NCBI GenBank assembly: GCA_002428965.1
Contig: DIYI01000017.1
Location: 356,338 to 420,337 of the forward strand
Direction of reading: 5' to 3'
DNA from: Jejuia sp. UBA6058
GTDB lineage: Bacteria; Bacteroidota; Bacteroidia; Flavobacteriales; Flavobacteriaceae
DNA length: 64,000 bases
The translations under genes and the position numbers were made by a program. Positions 42,301 to 50,937 of this stretch are shown piece after piece. The notes under the pieces are model-generated. The model was not told the origin of the DNA. It was given only the letters and a program-made list of their open reading frames with translations, and made no database searches. The first letter of the stretch is position 1. Each line of letters begins with the position of its first letter.

Positions 42301-44340
42301 ATTATACGTGGCACAGAAATACCTCTAGACATTACCGATTTTATAGATGAAGATAATATCGTAACATTAGACTGGTCTAACTTATTAAGATATTATCGTC
42401 TAGACACTTATAAAGATGATATTATTGATGATCTAACTACGTCTGCTATTGATGAAGGTACGGGAACACACATTTACAACGTCAAAAAAATTGAGGCGCA
42501 GTCTGCACCATTACCTTTTGAAACACATTCTGATGGTGATTTACCAACTGCAGTTGATATATCTAGTAGTGGTGTAAATGGAAACGATGTTGTAAACTAT
42601 GACTGGTCTATTGTAAAAATACATAATGCCAACACGCATTACAATTCAGATCATCAACATTTGGGGCTTATAGTGGATGAACAGGATGGCAGTTCTAACC
42701 CGATTACTTTAACCGTTGGAAATGATTCTGAACTTAACGTAAGTTGGTATCTAAAACTTGATGGTAAAATTGATTTGGAAGGAGACTCTCAACTTGTACA
42801 AGGTGAAGAAAGTTATTTAGATCCTGCCAGCTCTGGAACTTTAGAAAAAGATCAACAAGGTACGGCAGATACGCATACTTACAATTATTGGTCTTCTCCC
42901 GTTGGATTATCTAACGCCACAACTAATAATAATACTTACACTCCAGCTGATATTTTCACTAATGTTACATTTTCAAGTTCAGGATATGATGGTAAAGCAT
43001 CACCGTTAACCATTGCAGACTACTGGATTTGGAAGTTTAGTAATCAGGAAAGTGATAATTATTCTAAATGGCAACATGTGCAGAGTACAGGAAATATCTC
43101 GGTTGGAGAAGGGTTTACAATGAAGGGCCCTGGAACTGGAGATATTGCTACATCACAAAATTACGTGTTAGAAGGAAAACCTAACAATGGTGACATCAAT
43201 TTAAATATTGATGCGGGAAACGACTATTTAGTGGGTAATCCATATCCTTCAGCTATTGACGCACAACAGTTTATCTTAGATAATGGACCTGTTATTGACA
43301 GTGTTGATGTTGGCCCAACAATAAACGGCACCCTGTATTTCTGGGAACATTGGGGTGGTGGATCTCATTACTTAAGAGACTACCAAGGTGGTTATGCGAC
43401 ATATTCCTTATCTGGAAGTACTCCTGCAGCTTCTCATGGTACAAATGACCCAGATGTTGGAACTGGAGGTCTACCAACCAAATTACCAGGTCGCTATATT
43501 CCAGTAGCTCAAGGCTTTTTTGTAACTGCCGAATCTACGGGAACCATAAACTTTAATAATGGGCAACGTGTATTTCAAACTGAAGATGGCACAAATTCAT
43601 TATTCGTTAAATCGGCTAGTACCAAAAAAACTGCATCGAATAAAACTGAAGATCTGGACACCAGAATGAGACTAAGACTAGGGTTTAACTCTGTTAACTC
43701 TATTCATAGGCAACTTTTAGTAACAGTAGACTCTACAGCTTCAAAAGATTATGACTGGGGCTATGACGCGCTTCATATTGATGAACAGGTGGACGATATG
43801 TATTGGATGATTGATGATAAAAAATATAATATCCAAGGTATTGATGCCATTGATGACTCCGTAGTAATTCCGTTGGGTATGCACACAAAAAATGATGGGC
43901 AAAATCAAATAACAATTGATAAACTAGAAAATTTTCCTCCTAATCAAGATATCTATTTGCATGACAAAGAACTAGATATTTATCATGATTTAAGAGGAAG
44001 TAATTATGACATCTATTTACTCGCTGGTTCATATTTAAATCGATTTGAAATCAGTTTTTCAACGTTTGAAACATTGAGCACATCGGATATAGTAGATAGC
44101 AATTCTATTGAAATATTTTACTCAAATGAAAATGAAAGTATCGTCATCAACAACCCCATGTTGCAACGTATTAAGTCTATTGAAATGTATAATATTCTGG
44201 GGCAATCTCTTTTTAATCTTGGTGTAAATTCCAACAAAAGGCATATAAGCTACAGAGCCACCCGAATCCATACAGGAAATTATATAATAAAAATTGAAAC
44301 AGAATATGGATTAATCTCCAAAAAAGTATTGATACAATAG
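39400..44340 (+). CDS. Very large T9SS cargo protein (type A sorting domain) with LamG and Ca-binding-like repeats
   Basis: The 1646-residue protein has a signal peptide (about 1-26, SNAQ). In order it shows an N-terminal jelly-roll-like domain (about 30-150) and a choice-of-anchor/HYDIN-like domain (about 178-290, NFGTQISRTYTINNYGGED). Aspartate-rich thrombospondin-type-3-like repeats occur around 297-320, 560-590, 610-660 and 730-790 (for example DSDGDGILDNEDIDDDNDG). A LamG/concanavalin-like domain spans about 805-960 (WVKIDADFSGYSMVFG, NRWYHLALVYDG), followed by a long unassigned region. The last ~75 residues are a type A sorting domain (YNILGQSLFNLG, then G-N-Y-I-I-K-I and K-K-V-L-I-Q). 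It is expected on the cell surface or secreted. The ligand is unknown. Confidence 0.88.
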   Translation: MEQSIKLYRLAITVCIACISFISNAQTIASYDFESGLQGWTDGGSDSGLNTDAVYAANGSQSIYSKDDDTSNNYTTSPSLDLSSYSSVDFSFSFIGRNLDSGEGFSLQYYDGSSWSTLRTYVLGTDFSSNHVKYEFYATVASGLSSSSQYRFTGTGDHNGEYNYFDDVLVKVSEGEIDIQGNNITIADGDITPNNSDHTGFGTANFGTQISRTYTINNYGGEDLSITNISLSNTTDFTIIAPYYSSPIVATSGSTTFTIQFNSLSLGTKTSTVTVSNDDSDEGTYTFDIEARAEQNFFDSDGDGILDNEDIDDDNDGILDSTEEIACQNSSTATTTNYKFLNETFGEGSRTTINTTYDAITTYCYEDGTAGTNVTECPSLSNISLNDGEYVVYYKAGDGDGTDDTPNDEVASWADDYWYTGEDHTSGDTNGRMAMFNASYDPGTFYTATIIGALPNVPITYSFWVLNLDTTTAPGIGSRLRPNILVEFRDVNNNVLASITTGDIDPSINGDAENSWHQFTADLTFSVSEFYVYFINNEVGGAGNDLAIDDIVISQTLCDSDGDGVADVFDLDSDNDGIPDVVETGLGSYSEGNATLTGVGSWVDANSNGMHDLAEGTTPLDSDGDSTPNHLDLDSDNDTIFDVDESGAGNSADSSYENGDGDITGDGVGDGTDTDTVRETDIDSDGVVEYFTDGILDLYDYFEGSDMSTAFGNENQGSTGTGWEYYVIDSDNDGTPDYLDITSDGSTYDISHTLYANLDANDDGLIDDTNDAEGDGILDLFDTNDAVFGSPRDLDSKFQLYFDGRNDYATDSEILSGLQNVTIMGWVKIDADFSGYSMVFGQSNIELQVHNYSSPRVYGRVNGISISNSTSTHPIVTNRWYHLALVYDGINDSLKLYLNGENISSTTGIGSTLNTNTYPFTIGKAASIYDNTSYFKGYIDEVRVFSKSLSDNELQKMIYQELEDNSGIIRGTEIPLDITDFIDEDNIVTLDWSNLLRYYRLDTYKDDIIDDLTTSAIDEGTGTHIYNVKKIEAQSAPLPFETHSDGDLPTAVDISSSGVNGNDVVNYDWSIVKIHNANTHYNSDHQHLGLIVDEQDGSSNPITLTVGNDSELNVSWYLKLDGKIDLEGDSQLVQGEESYLDPASSGTLEKDQQGTADTHTYNYWSSPVGLSNATTNNNTYTPADIFTNVTFSSSGYDGKASPLTIADYWIWKFSNQESDNYSKWQHVQSTGNISVGEGFTMKGPGTGDIATSQNYVLEGKPNNGDINLNIDAGNDYLVGNPYPSAIDAQQFILDNGPVIDSVDVGPTINGTLYFWEHWGGGSHYLRDYQGGYATYSLSGSTPAASHGTNDPDVGTGGLPTKLPGRYIPVAQGFFVTAESTGTINFNNGQRVFQTEDGTNSLFVKSASTKKTASNKTEDLDTRMRLRLGFNSVNSIHRQLLVTVDSTASKDYDWGYDALHIDEQVDDMYWMIDDKKYNIQGIDAIDDSVVIPLGMHTKNDGQNQITIDKLENFPPNQDIYLHDKELDIYHDLRGSNYDIYLLAGSYLNRFEISFSTFETLSTSDIVDSNSIEIFYSNENESIVINNPMLQRIKSIEMYNILGQSLFNLGVNSNKRHISYRATRIHTGNYIIKIETEYGLISKKVLIQ

Positions 44341-44400
44341 TTATTTGAATTAGTCACACAAAATAAACCCAAATCAAAACTTCAATTAGCTATTATTTCT

Positions 44401-44431
44401 AAGTCCTGAATTAACATTTAGGACTTTTTTA
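44401..44431 (+). terminator. Terminator of the large T9SS gene, overlapping the hisS 3' end
   Basis: AAGTCCT (44401-44407) and AGGACTT (44420-44426) form a 7-bp stem followed by TTTTTAT. It overlaps the hisS stop codon at 44418-44420, so the convergent genes share these bases. Confidence 0.75.
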
Positions 44432-46085
44432 TTGCAGATACTAAATCATTTAGAGACACCTTATCTTGCTCCCCAGTTTTCATTTGCTTTAGAGTATACA
44501 TGTTAGAATTAATTTCCTCCTCGCCTACAAGCACCACAAAAGGAACAGATCTTTTGTTGGCATAAGTCATCTGCTTTTTCATTTTAGTGTTATCTGGATA
44601 TAATTCGGCATTTATTCCGCTTTCCCGTAATTCCTTTATAGCTTTTAAAGAAAATAGAGCTTCCCTTTCACCAAAGTTGATAAATAAAACTTCAATATTT
44701 TTATTGACAGTTTCGGGGAATAGATTAAGTTCTTCCAACACCAAATAAATACGATCTAAACCAAAACTAATACCTACACCACTCATATTTTTCATTCCAA
44801 AAATTCCAGTTAAATCGTCATAACGACCACCACCACCAATGGAACCCATTTTTACACCTTCTGGTGCAGCAACTTCAAAAATAGCACCGGTGTAATAATT
44901 TAAACCACGTGCAAGCGTAACATCAAGTTGTAATTTTGCTGTTTTTAAACCCAATTCAGTAATTGCAGTATTAATAAAGGCTAATTCTTCAATACCTTTT
45001 TTTCCTTCTTCCGAAGAAGATAAAATAGAGCTTAGACTTTCTATTTGAGATTCAAAATTCCCTGATATAGAAAACAAAGGTTGTAATTTATCAATACCAG
45101 ATTGGGAAATACCTTTATCTATCATTTCAGCTTTTACCTTCTCCTCACCTATTTTATCTAGTTTATCAAGTGCTACAGTAAAATCAATTAATTTATCACT
45201 AGCCCCAATAACCTCGGCAATACCAGATAATATTTTACGATTGTTAATTTTAATGGTAACACCTTCTAACCCTAAAGCATTAAACACAGTATCATACAAC
45301 TGAATAAACTCTACCTCCTGCCATAAGGAATCACTTCCTACAACGTCAGCATCACATTGGTAAAACTCTCTAAAGCGCCCTTTTTGTGGTCTATCAGCAC
45401 GCCAAACGGGCTGAATTTGATAACGCTTAAACGGAAATTCTATCTCGTTTTGGTGTTGTACAACGTAACGTGCAAAAGGTACTGTTAAATCATAACGCAA
45501 TGCTTTTTCGCTTATATAATTTCCAACATATTTATTACCTAATTGAAAATAAAAATCTCCATATATAATATTTGATAGTTCAGTGACATCTTCATTATTG
45601 TCACTTAATAATTTCCTTTTAAGGCTTTCATGACCAAAAATAATTTTCTCAATTCGAATCCAGATATCTATAGTTAAGTTATCTAAATTTATATAACTCT
45701 CATCAAATTTTATATTTTTTAAGGATCTTAATATATTCGGAAACTTCTTTATAAAGTTTGTCTTAAAAGCTTCCAGTTCAAAATTCGCATCTTCTCGAAT
45801 ACCAACACCTAAATTATAAACAGCTGTTTTTATTGTTTTTATTAAATTATCATTAAAACTTCTTAGAAAATCCCCAGAATTCAAAATCTTAAAAATTAAA
45901 CGATCTCCCTCATCACCATATTTGCCCATCAAGGTTTCGGAATTTTCAAAACTTGGGGTTTCAATAGGTTGAAATCCAAAGGTTTCAAAAGTACTACGAA
46001 TTGTATTAAAAATATAGTTGCGCTTTGCTACTTGTTCTGGATTAAAATCTCTAGTTCCTTTTGGTATGCTTGGTTTTTGTGGCAT
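44418..46085 (-). CDS. hisS: Histidyl-tRNA synthetase with a ~100-residue insertion
   Basis: This class II enzyme charges tRNA-His. Motif 2 is PVWRADRPQKGRFREFYQCD; the histidine-binding loop ARGLNYYTGAIFEV and motif 3 (GVGISFGLDRIY) are intact, as is the C-terminal anticodon-binding domain. At 555 residues it is about 100 longer than the usual ~455. The excess lies at about residues 76-185 (plus-strand 45531-45860), between KILNSGDFL and ISEKALRYDLTVPFARYV, segments normally separated by some 15-20 residues. The insert is lysine- and asparagine-rich, AT-rich and helix-like. Only one hisS is in the window. Confidence 0.93.
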   Translation of the reverse strand: MPQKPSIPKGTRDFNPEQVAKRNYIFNTIRSTFETFGFQPIETPSFENSETLMGKYGDEGDRLIFKILNSGDFLRSFNDNLIKTIKTAVYNLGVGIREDANFELEAFKTNFIKKFPNILRSLKNIKFDESYINLDNLTIDIWIRIEKIIFGHESLKRKLLSDNNEDVTELSNIIYGDFYFQLGNKYVGNYISEKALRYDLTVPFARYVVQHQNEIEFPFKRYQIQPVWRADRPQKGRFREFYQCDADVVGSDSLWQEVEFIQLYDTVFNALGLEGVTIKINNRKILSGIAEVIGASDKLIDFTVALDKLDKIGEEKVKAEMIDKGISQSGIDKLQPLFSISGNFESQIESLSSILSSSEEGKKGIEELAFINTAITELGLKTAKLQLDVTLARGLNYYTGAIFEVAAPEGVKMGSIGGGGRYDDLTGIFGMKNMSGVGISFGLDRIYLVLEELNLFPETVNKNIEVLFINFGEREALFSLKAIKELRESGINAELYPDNTKMKKQMTYANKRSVPFVVLVGEEEINSNMYTLKQMKTGEQDKVSLNDLVSAIKKS

Positions 46086-46133
46086 AATCTAATAAATTCG
46101 GATGCTTCTTTTGGGTCTCTAAATTTAAGGTGG

Positions 46134-46154
46134 ATTCCGCATCAAGTGCGGAAT
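46134..46154. repeat. REP-like hairpin repeat (copy 2)
   Basis: ATTCCGCA-TCAAG-TGCGGAAT forms an 8-bp stem, preceded by TGG and followed by GACAAA. It shares the G-ATTCC...GGAAT-GACAA frame with the hairpin at 12455-12474. It lies in the 126-base gap upstream of hisS. Confidence 0.6.
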
Positions 46155-46211
46155 GACAAAAATAGTGGATTACTTCGAAAATATATTTGTCCCATAGTGG
46201 GAATAACATAT

Positions 46212-46682
46212 CTAATTAATCAAATTATCAAAATAATGATACAATTCGCCTTTAGTGATTGATGCACCTTGTTCAATCATCTTAAACTTATCTAAATTTT
46301 TATCTTCAGAATAGTCCTTATCCGCCTGTAAAAACTCCACACGATCATCCATTAAATTCTCTCTAAGCCAATTATAGCCAGATTTTGTAGTTATATCAAC
46401 CTCTTCATTCTTTACATTTACGACTATCGCGTACATTTTATCTTCACCTAAATTAAACAGGTACATGTGCTGTGGTGCAAAATGCTCCAAATACTCAGCT
46501 TTGTTTAAAACACCCTCCCATATTAAATCGCTAAATACATCCAATTCCATTTCAGCCACTTCAGGCTTGTTTACTTTTAAATTGTCCCACTCATCAGCAG
46601 TTATAGATTGGGTAGCCAAAAAATTAATGAATTCTTGGTGTAATTCTTCAAATTGTTCTTTTGTAAGTCTTGAATATTTCAT
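46212..46682 (-). CDS. DUF6495-like conserved protein
   Basis: The 156-residue acidic, soluble protein starts MKYSRLTKEQFEELHQEFINFLATQ and has LIWEGVLNKAEYLEHFAPQHMYLF (in pieces) and a tail rich in Lys and Asp ending HYFDNLIN. I recognise it as the conserved Flavobacteriia protein found upstream of hisS (DUF6495), though the number is from memory. No catalytic motif is evident. It is 126 bases upstream of hisS with a REP-like hairpin between. Confidence 0.7.
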   Translation of the reverse strand: MKYSRLTKEQFEELHQEFINFLATQSITADEWDNLKVNKPEVAEMELDVFSDLIWEGVLNKAEYLEHFAPQHMYLFNLGEDKMYAIVVNVKNEEVDITTKSGYNWLRENLMDDRVEFLQADKDYSEDKNLDKFKMIEQGASITKGELYHYFDNLIN

Positions 46683-46736
46683 GAGCTGTTCTTAACCTTC
46701 CCGAAACAGAAAAACTGTCTCGGTTAACTGTATTTT

Positions 46737-47618
46737 TTAATTATAAATGGCATTGGCAACCGCAAACGGTCTATCTGTTGCTATTACATCAATACCTTTT
46801 TCAACCCAAACGTTATAAAGCGAATCTCCTCTAGTTTCTGCTCTTTTATCCAAGTTACCCAAAGTGCCTAACATAGTTTTTATACCATGGTTTTGAATTT
46901 TATTGTAAAGTTTGTTAGGGGATAAGCGCGTTCCCGTAAAAGCAATCATATTTTCTGTTGGAATCCCAGACCTTAATAACCATTCAAACTCTTCATTATT
47001 TCTTGCAGAAACAGATAGCAATAGTTCTGGCGCTATGGCATTTGCCCGTTCAGCTTGTTTTATATCATAAGTAATAATAATAGAAATATCCTCTGCCTTA
47101 ACTTTTCGAATCAATTTAACAACATCTTCAACGTCTACACTTCTCTTAATATCAATAGTTAGTACAACAGCATTATCCCTCGCCCACTCCAAAATATCTT
47201 TAAACAATGGAATCTTAAAACTAGTTATATTGCCAAAATCATCTTCAAGATCAAATTTTTGAAGCTCCTTAAACGTATAATCTATAACCTTCCCATTCCC
47301 TGTTGAAGTGCGCTCTAAGGTATTATCGTGCATTAAAATTAGAATATTGTCTTTGGTTTTAGCGACGTCAATTTCATAAATAGCACTAATACTATCGTTT
47401 ATATATTTTAACGTCTCTAAACAATTTTCGGGATAATTTTTTAAGCCTTTACCTCCTCTATGTACACTTATAATAGGATTATGGCTTGAGTTATATGCAA
47501 AAGACTTTAAAAGTTTTGATGGTTGAATGGTTTCCTGCAAAACATCTTCAGCTTTTACTGCTTTCTCATTTTTACAAGAAAAACAAACTACCAAAAAAAG
47601 AAAAACTATTTTTTTCAT
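46737..47618 (-). CDS. Glycerophosphodiester phosphodiesterase family lipoprotein
   Basis: The 293-residue protein carries a lipoprotein signal (FLVVCFSCK, lipobox cysteine at about residue 15). The GDPD domain shows SVHRGG (catalytic histidine, about 51-56), YEIDVAKTKDNILILMHDNTLERTSTG (metal-binding Glu/Asp and second histidine) and a late DVIATDRP. It hydrolyses glycerophosphodiesters or related phosphodiesters, probably in the periplasm on a membrane anchor. A hairpin terminator of the upstream TonB gene lies between the two genes, so co-transcription is partial at most. Confidence 0.88.
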   Translation of the reverse strand: MKKIVFLFLVVCFSCKNEKAVKAEDVLQETIQPSKLLKSFAYNSSHNPIISVHRGGKGLKNYPENCLETLKYINDSISAIYEIDVAKTKDNILILMHDNTLERTSTGNGKVIDYTFKELQKFDLEDDFGNITSFKIPLFKDILEWARDNAVVLTIDIKRSVDVEDVVKLIRKVKAEDISIIITYDIKQAERANAIAPELLLSVSARNNEEFEWLLRSGIPTENMIAFTGTRLSPNKLYNKIQNHGIKTMLGTLGNLDKRAETRGDSLYNVWVEKGIDVIATDRPFAVANAIYN

Positions 47619-47626
47619 TTACTAAT

Positions 47627-47657
47627 AAATAAAAATGCGCTTCTATCAAGAAGCGCA
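47627..47657 (-). terminator. Terminator after the TonB-dependent receptor gene
   Basis: On the minus strand TGCGCTTCT-TGAT-AGAAGCGCA forms a 9-bp stem followed by TTTTTATTTATT. It lies 27 bases after the receptor stop and before the GDPD start. A TAAATTTG box (plus 47656-47663) overlaps its upstream edge and could drive GDPD. Confidence 0.8.
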
Positions 47658-47683
47658 AATTTAATAATATTGTGGCGTTTTCG

Positions 47684-50600
47684 TTAGAAAATATAACGTA
47701 AACCGATTTGTGCCTGCCAACGTGAGGCTAAACTAGAATCGAAACCAAATGTATCGGTTAAATCACCATTAAAAGAATATGTTGGTGTACCAGTACCATC
47801 AACAGTAACACCTATTGGCTGAATGTTATTTGGTTGTTGGATTACTCCCCATTCTGAACTTAATAAATTTCCAAAATTCAAGATATCTAAACTGATTTGT
47901 ATGGTATTTGTTTTCTCGTTACCGATACCAACAATAAAGTCTTGCAATACTTTTATATCCCAACGTCCACGCCAAGGCGCTAGTGCACCATAACGTTCTG
48001 CATACTGCCCTCTTCTTCCACTCAAATAGTCATCTTGCTGAATGTAGTTTTCTAAGGCAGCGGCATCTCCAGCATTGGCAAATTGCATTTGCCCTATTTC
48101 ACTTGACGTCGGTATGTATATTAAATCGTTTAAACCTGAACCGTCTCCATTAATATCACCTCCATAAGTGTAGTTAAAGCGTCCACCTTGTGCATATTCA
48201 AAAAACGTAGAAACTGTTGTTGCTATCTTGTCATTTCCATAAGTCCATTTTTTACTAGCAACACCTATAAAACGATGCGTATCTCCATATTTAGAGTAAG
48301 ATAACACATCATTATTAACATTACCAAGGGCTGGGTTTCCGGCAAATGCATCTCCTGTAATTTCAGCTTCAATAGAGTTTACATCTTTAGAATTTAAATA
48401 GTTATAAGCTAACATGGTGTAAAAACCGCCTTCAAATGTTTTTTGTGTTTTTAAAGAAGCATTCCAAATTCTACCTTTATCAGAATTTGTCATCACATAT
48501 GCATTGGCATTGGCAGGGAATGGCACATCTACCTGTACATAATCTGCAGCGGTATAAATAGCTCTATTATCTACACCTTGTAATGTTCCTGTAGGCTCTG
48601 TAAGTCCCCAATTTTGAACATGTGGTCCATTAATATCTTTTGTGTAAGATACATCAGCCGTCAAAACTAAACCGTTTTCCAATCTTTTATCCGCTCCAAG
48701 GTTTGTTCTCCAAACTTGAGGAAACTTGTAGTCTGGATCCACCATTTGATGAAACCACCAGTTTGGGTTTCCTGTTTGGTTTGATAACCATACAAAAGGG
48801 AAACGCCCCGTAAACAAGCCAGATCCACCACGTAATTGGAATGTGCTGTCTCCATTTGCATCATAGTTAAATCCCACTCTAGGAGATATTAACCAATCGT
48901 TATTCGGCATATTAGTATTTTCAAGCATTTGTACCTGTCCCGTATTAGGATTTACATATGGGGTTCCGGGAGCATAATCTGAAGCTAAATCAATAACATT
49001 TTGTGCCTTTTCAGCAGTGTCAAAAAATAAGGGCTTATCAAAACGCACACCATAAGTTAATTTAAATTTATCGCTAACGTTCCACTCATCTTGCACATAA
49101 AACGAAAGTTGCCCTACGTTGGTTTCGTTTAGAGCCCATCCTCCTGCTGCTCCAGTTCCGGCGGCTGACAAGGCATTATGAGCTGCGGTAGCATCATTTA
49201 ACATAGCCTCTAATCCACCTCCTGGGGCTGCATCTGCTAATAATTCAGCAACACTTCCGTAAGAAGGGAAGAAAACTCCTCTGCCTCCATAAACGCCTAG
49301 GTTAAAGGAGTTATCGAATTGAAATTTCTCAAAAGAAGTACCAATAGTAAAGGTGTGATCTCCTTTAAAAAAGTTTAAATTATCAGTAAACTGAAATACT
49401 TTTTGATCCAATCTGTTATTTATTGAAAATGGTTCATGACCAGCAATAATATAGTTTGAACCACCTTCTAAAATTGTAATAGTTGGCGCTGGAACGGATA
49501 AGGGGTTTCTAAAGTCATCAAAATGAGTATATCCAACTTGGAGCTTATTAGTAGCCTCATCGGATAACGTTGAGTTTAATTCTAATTGTACAGAATTTAG
49601 TTTGTTATTGATCTCATAACCTGTGTTTTCGTATTGCAGGGTTGCTGCATTCGGACCTCTAAACCCTAAAGCAGTTGGATGAGCAGGTTTTTCTTTTGAA
49701 GCATTTAGGAAATTGTATATAATTGCTAAACGGTTATTATCATTGATATTCCAATCTAACTTAAATATCCCTTTAGTAGACTCAGAAGCATAAGTAAACC
49801 CTTGATAAGCACCTGTATCGTATCCCAAAGCTGATAAAGCATCACTTACCGCTATTAAATCACTTTCAGTAACTCTAGATTCGTTTATAGCTCCAGAGCC
49901 AGTATTTGGAACCCAGCCGTTTGTTCCCAAATCATCCCTATCGTCAGTTTCAAAATTGGCAAAAAAGAATAATTTATTTTTTATAATTGGTCCTCCAATA
50001 CTTATACCATATTGTTTTTGATTTAGGTCTGGTCTCGTAACTTCTTCTCCTTTAATTTTTTTACCTGTCATGGTTTCATCTCTATAAAATCCATAAACTG
50101 TACCATGAAATTCGTTTGTACCACTTTTCGTTACTGCATTAACTGAAGCTCCTGTAAAACCAGATTGCGTTACATCATAAGGTGCCGTTGTAACTGATAT
50201 CTGATCTATCGCATCTAATGAAATAGGTTGTGCACCCGTTTGTCCACCTGGTGTAGGTGCATCTAATCCAAATGGATTATTAAAAATGGCTCCATCTAAT
50301 GAAAAGTTATTAAACTGATCGTTTCTACCGCCAAAAGAACCAGCACTAGCTGACGGTTCCAGTCTTGTAAAGTCTGCTTGAGATCTAGAAATAGTTGGTA
50401 ATCGAGTAATCTCTCGTCTACCAACACTGGTTTCAGCTCCTGTTCTATCACTTCCAAAAGTACCAGTACCCGTGCTTTGGATAACAACTGCATCCAATTG
50501 GGCAGCGTCCTCAACCAAAGTCACATCGATATTTTGTGTTTTACCTAAAGAAAGGTATACACCATTAAATGTTTGGGTTTGATAGCCCACGTAGCTAATT

Positions 50601-50833
50601 GTAATATCATAAGGCCCTCCAACTCTTAAGTTTAATAAATTAAAGCGCCCATCGAAGTTGGTAGCAGCACCATACTTGGTGCCTGTAGGCGTATGTATTG
50701 CTAATACATTGGCCCCAGGAAGCGGTTCGGAATTTTGGTCTTGAACAAGACCTTTAATGTTTGAGGTTGTTACTTGCGAAAAGGCAAAAAATCCAAAAAG
50801 GAAAAACAGAAGTGTAATTTTAGTTTGCTTCAT
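47684..50833 (-). CDS. TonB-dependent receptor, Oar-like
   Basis: The 1049-residue outer-membrane protein has a signal peptide (to about residue 19, AFSQ) and a CarboxypepD_reg-like domain (about 25-110, SNIKGLVQDQNSEPLPGANV). The plug follows (about 115-235, with GAETSVGRREITRLPTISRS-type segment and FSLDGAIFNNPFG), then a long barrel ending QAQIGLRYIF. The lack of a SusD partner and the Oar-type plug sequence (SVTTAPYDVTQSGFTGASVN) place it with Oar-like receptors rather than polysaccharide-utilisation SusC. Ligand unknown. A TACATTTG -7-like box lies at plus-strand 50858-50865, just upstream of the start. Confidence 0.9.
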   Translation of the reverse strand: MKQTKITLLFFLFGFFAFSQVTTSNIKGLVQDQNSEPLPGANVLAIHTPTGTKYGAATNFDGRFNLLNLRVGGPYDITISYVGYQTQTFNGVYLSLGKTQNIDVTLVEDAAQLDAVVIQSTGTGTFGSDRTGAETSVGRREITRLPTISRSQADFTRLEPSASAGSFGGRNDQFNNFSLDGAIFNNPFGLDAPTPGGQTGAQPISLDAIDQISVTTAPYDVTQSGFTGASVNAVTKSGTNEFHGTVYGFYRDETMTGKKIKGEEVTRPDLNQKQYGISIGGPIIKNKLFFFANFETDDRDDLGTNGWVPNTGSGAINESRVTESDLIAVSDALSALGYDTGAYQGFTYASESTKGIFKLDWNINDNNRLAIIYNFLNASKEKPAHPTALGFRGPNAATLQYENTGYEINNKLNSVQLELNSTLSDEATNKLQVGYTHFDDFRNPLSVPAPTITILEGGSNYIIAGHEPFSINNRLDQKVFQFTDNLNFFKGDHTFTIGTSFEKFQFDNSFNLGVYGGRGVFFPSYGSVAELLADAAPGGGLEAMLNDATAAHNALSAAGTGAAGGWALNETNVGQLSFYVQDEWNVSDKFKLTYGVRFDKPLFFDTAEKAQNVIDLASDYAPGTPYVNPNTGQVQMLENTNMPNNDWLISPRVGFNYDANGDSTFQLRGGSGLFTGRFPFVWLSNQTGNPNWWFHQMVDPDYKFPQVWRTNLGADKRLENGLVLTADVSYTKDINGPHVQNWGLTEPTGTLQGVDNRAIYTAADYVQVDVPFPANANAYVMTNSDKGRIWNASLKTQKTFEGGFYTMLAYNYLNSKDVNSIEAEITGDAFAGNPALGNVNNDVLSYSKYGDTHRFIGVASKKWTYGNDKIATTVSTFFEYAQGGRFNYTYGGDINGDGSGLNDLIYIPTSSEIGQMQFANAGDAAALENYIQQDDYLSGRRGQYAERYGALAPWRGRWDIKVLQDFIVGIGNEKTNTIQISLDILNFGNLLSSEWGVIQQPNNIQPIGVTVDGTGTPTYSFNGDLTDTFGFDSSLASRWQAQIGLRYIF

Positions 50834-50869
50834 TCCAAATTATTTGAGTTAGTTCTTCAAATGTAGTTT

Positions 50870-50899
50870 AAAAAAAAAAACCACTCATACGAGTGGTTT
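50870..50899 (-). terminator. Terminator of the rpsF-rpsR-rplI operon
   Basis: On the minus strand AACCACTCGTATGAGTGGTT folds into a stem and is followed by a run of more than ten T, 39 bases after the rplI stop. Confidence 0.9.
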
Positions 50900-50937
50900 C
50901 ATAATATTATAAAAATTTATTAACTAAAAGTTAACAA

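Noticed and set aside
45531..45860. Intein or intron inside hisS
   Set aside because: The segment is only about 100 codons, lacks the Cys/Ser start and His-Asn end of an intein, and is an open in-frame insertion without intron features.
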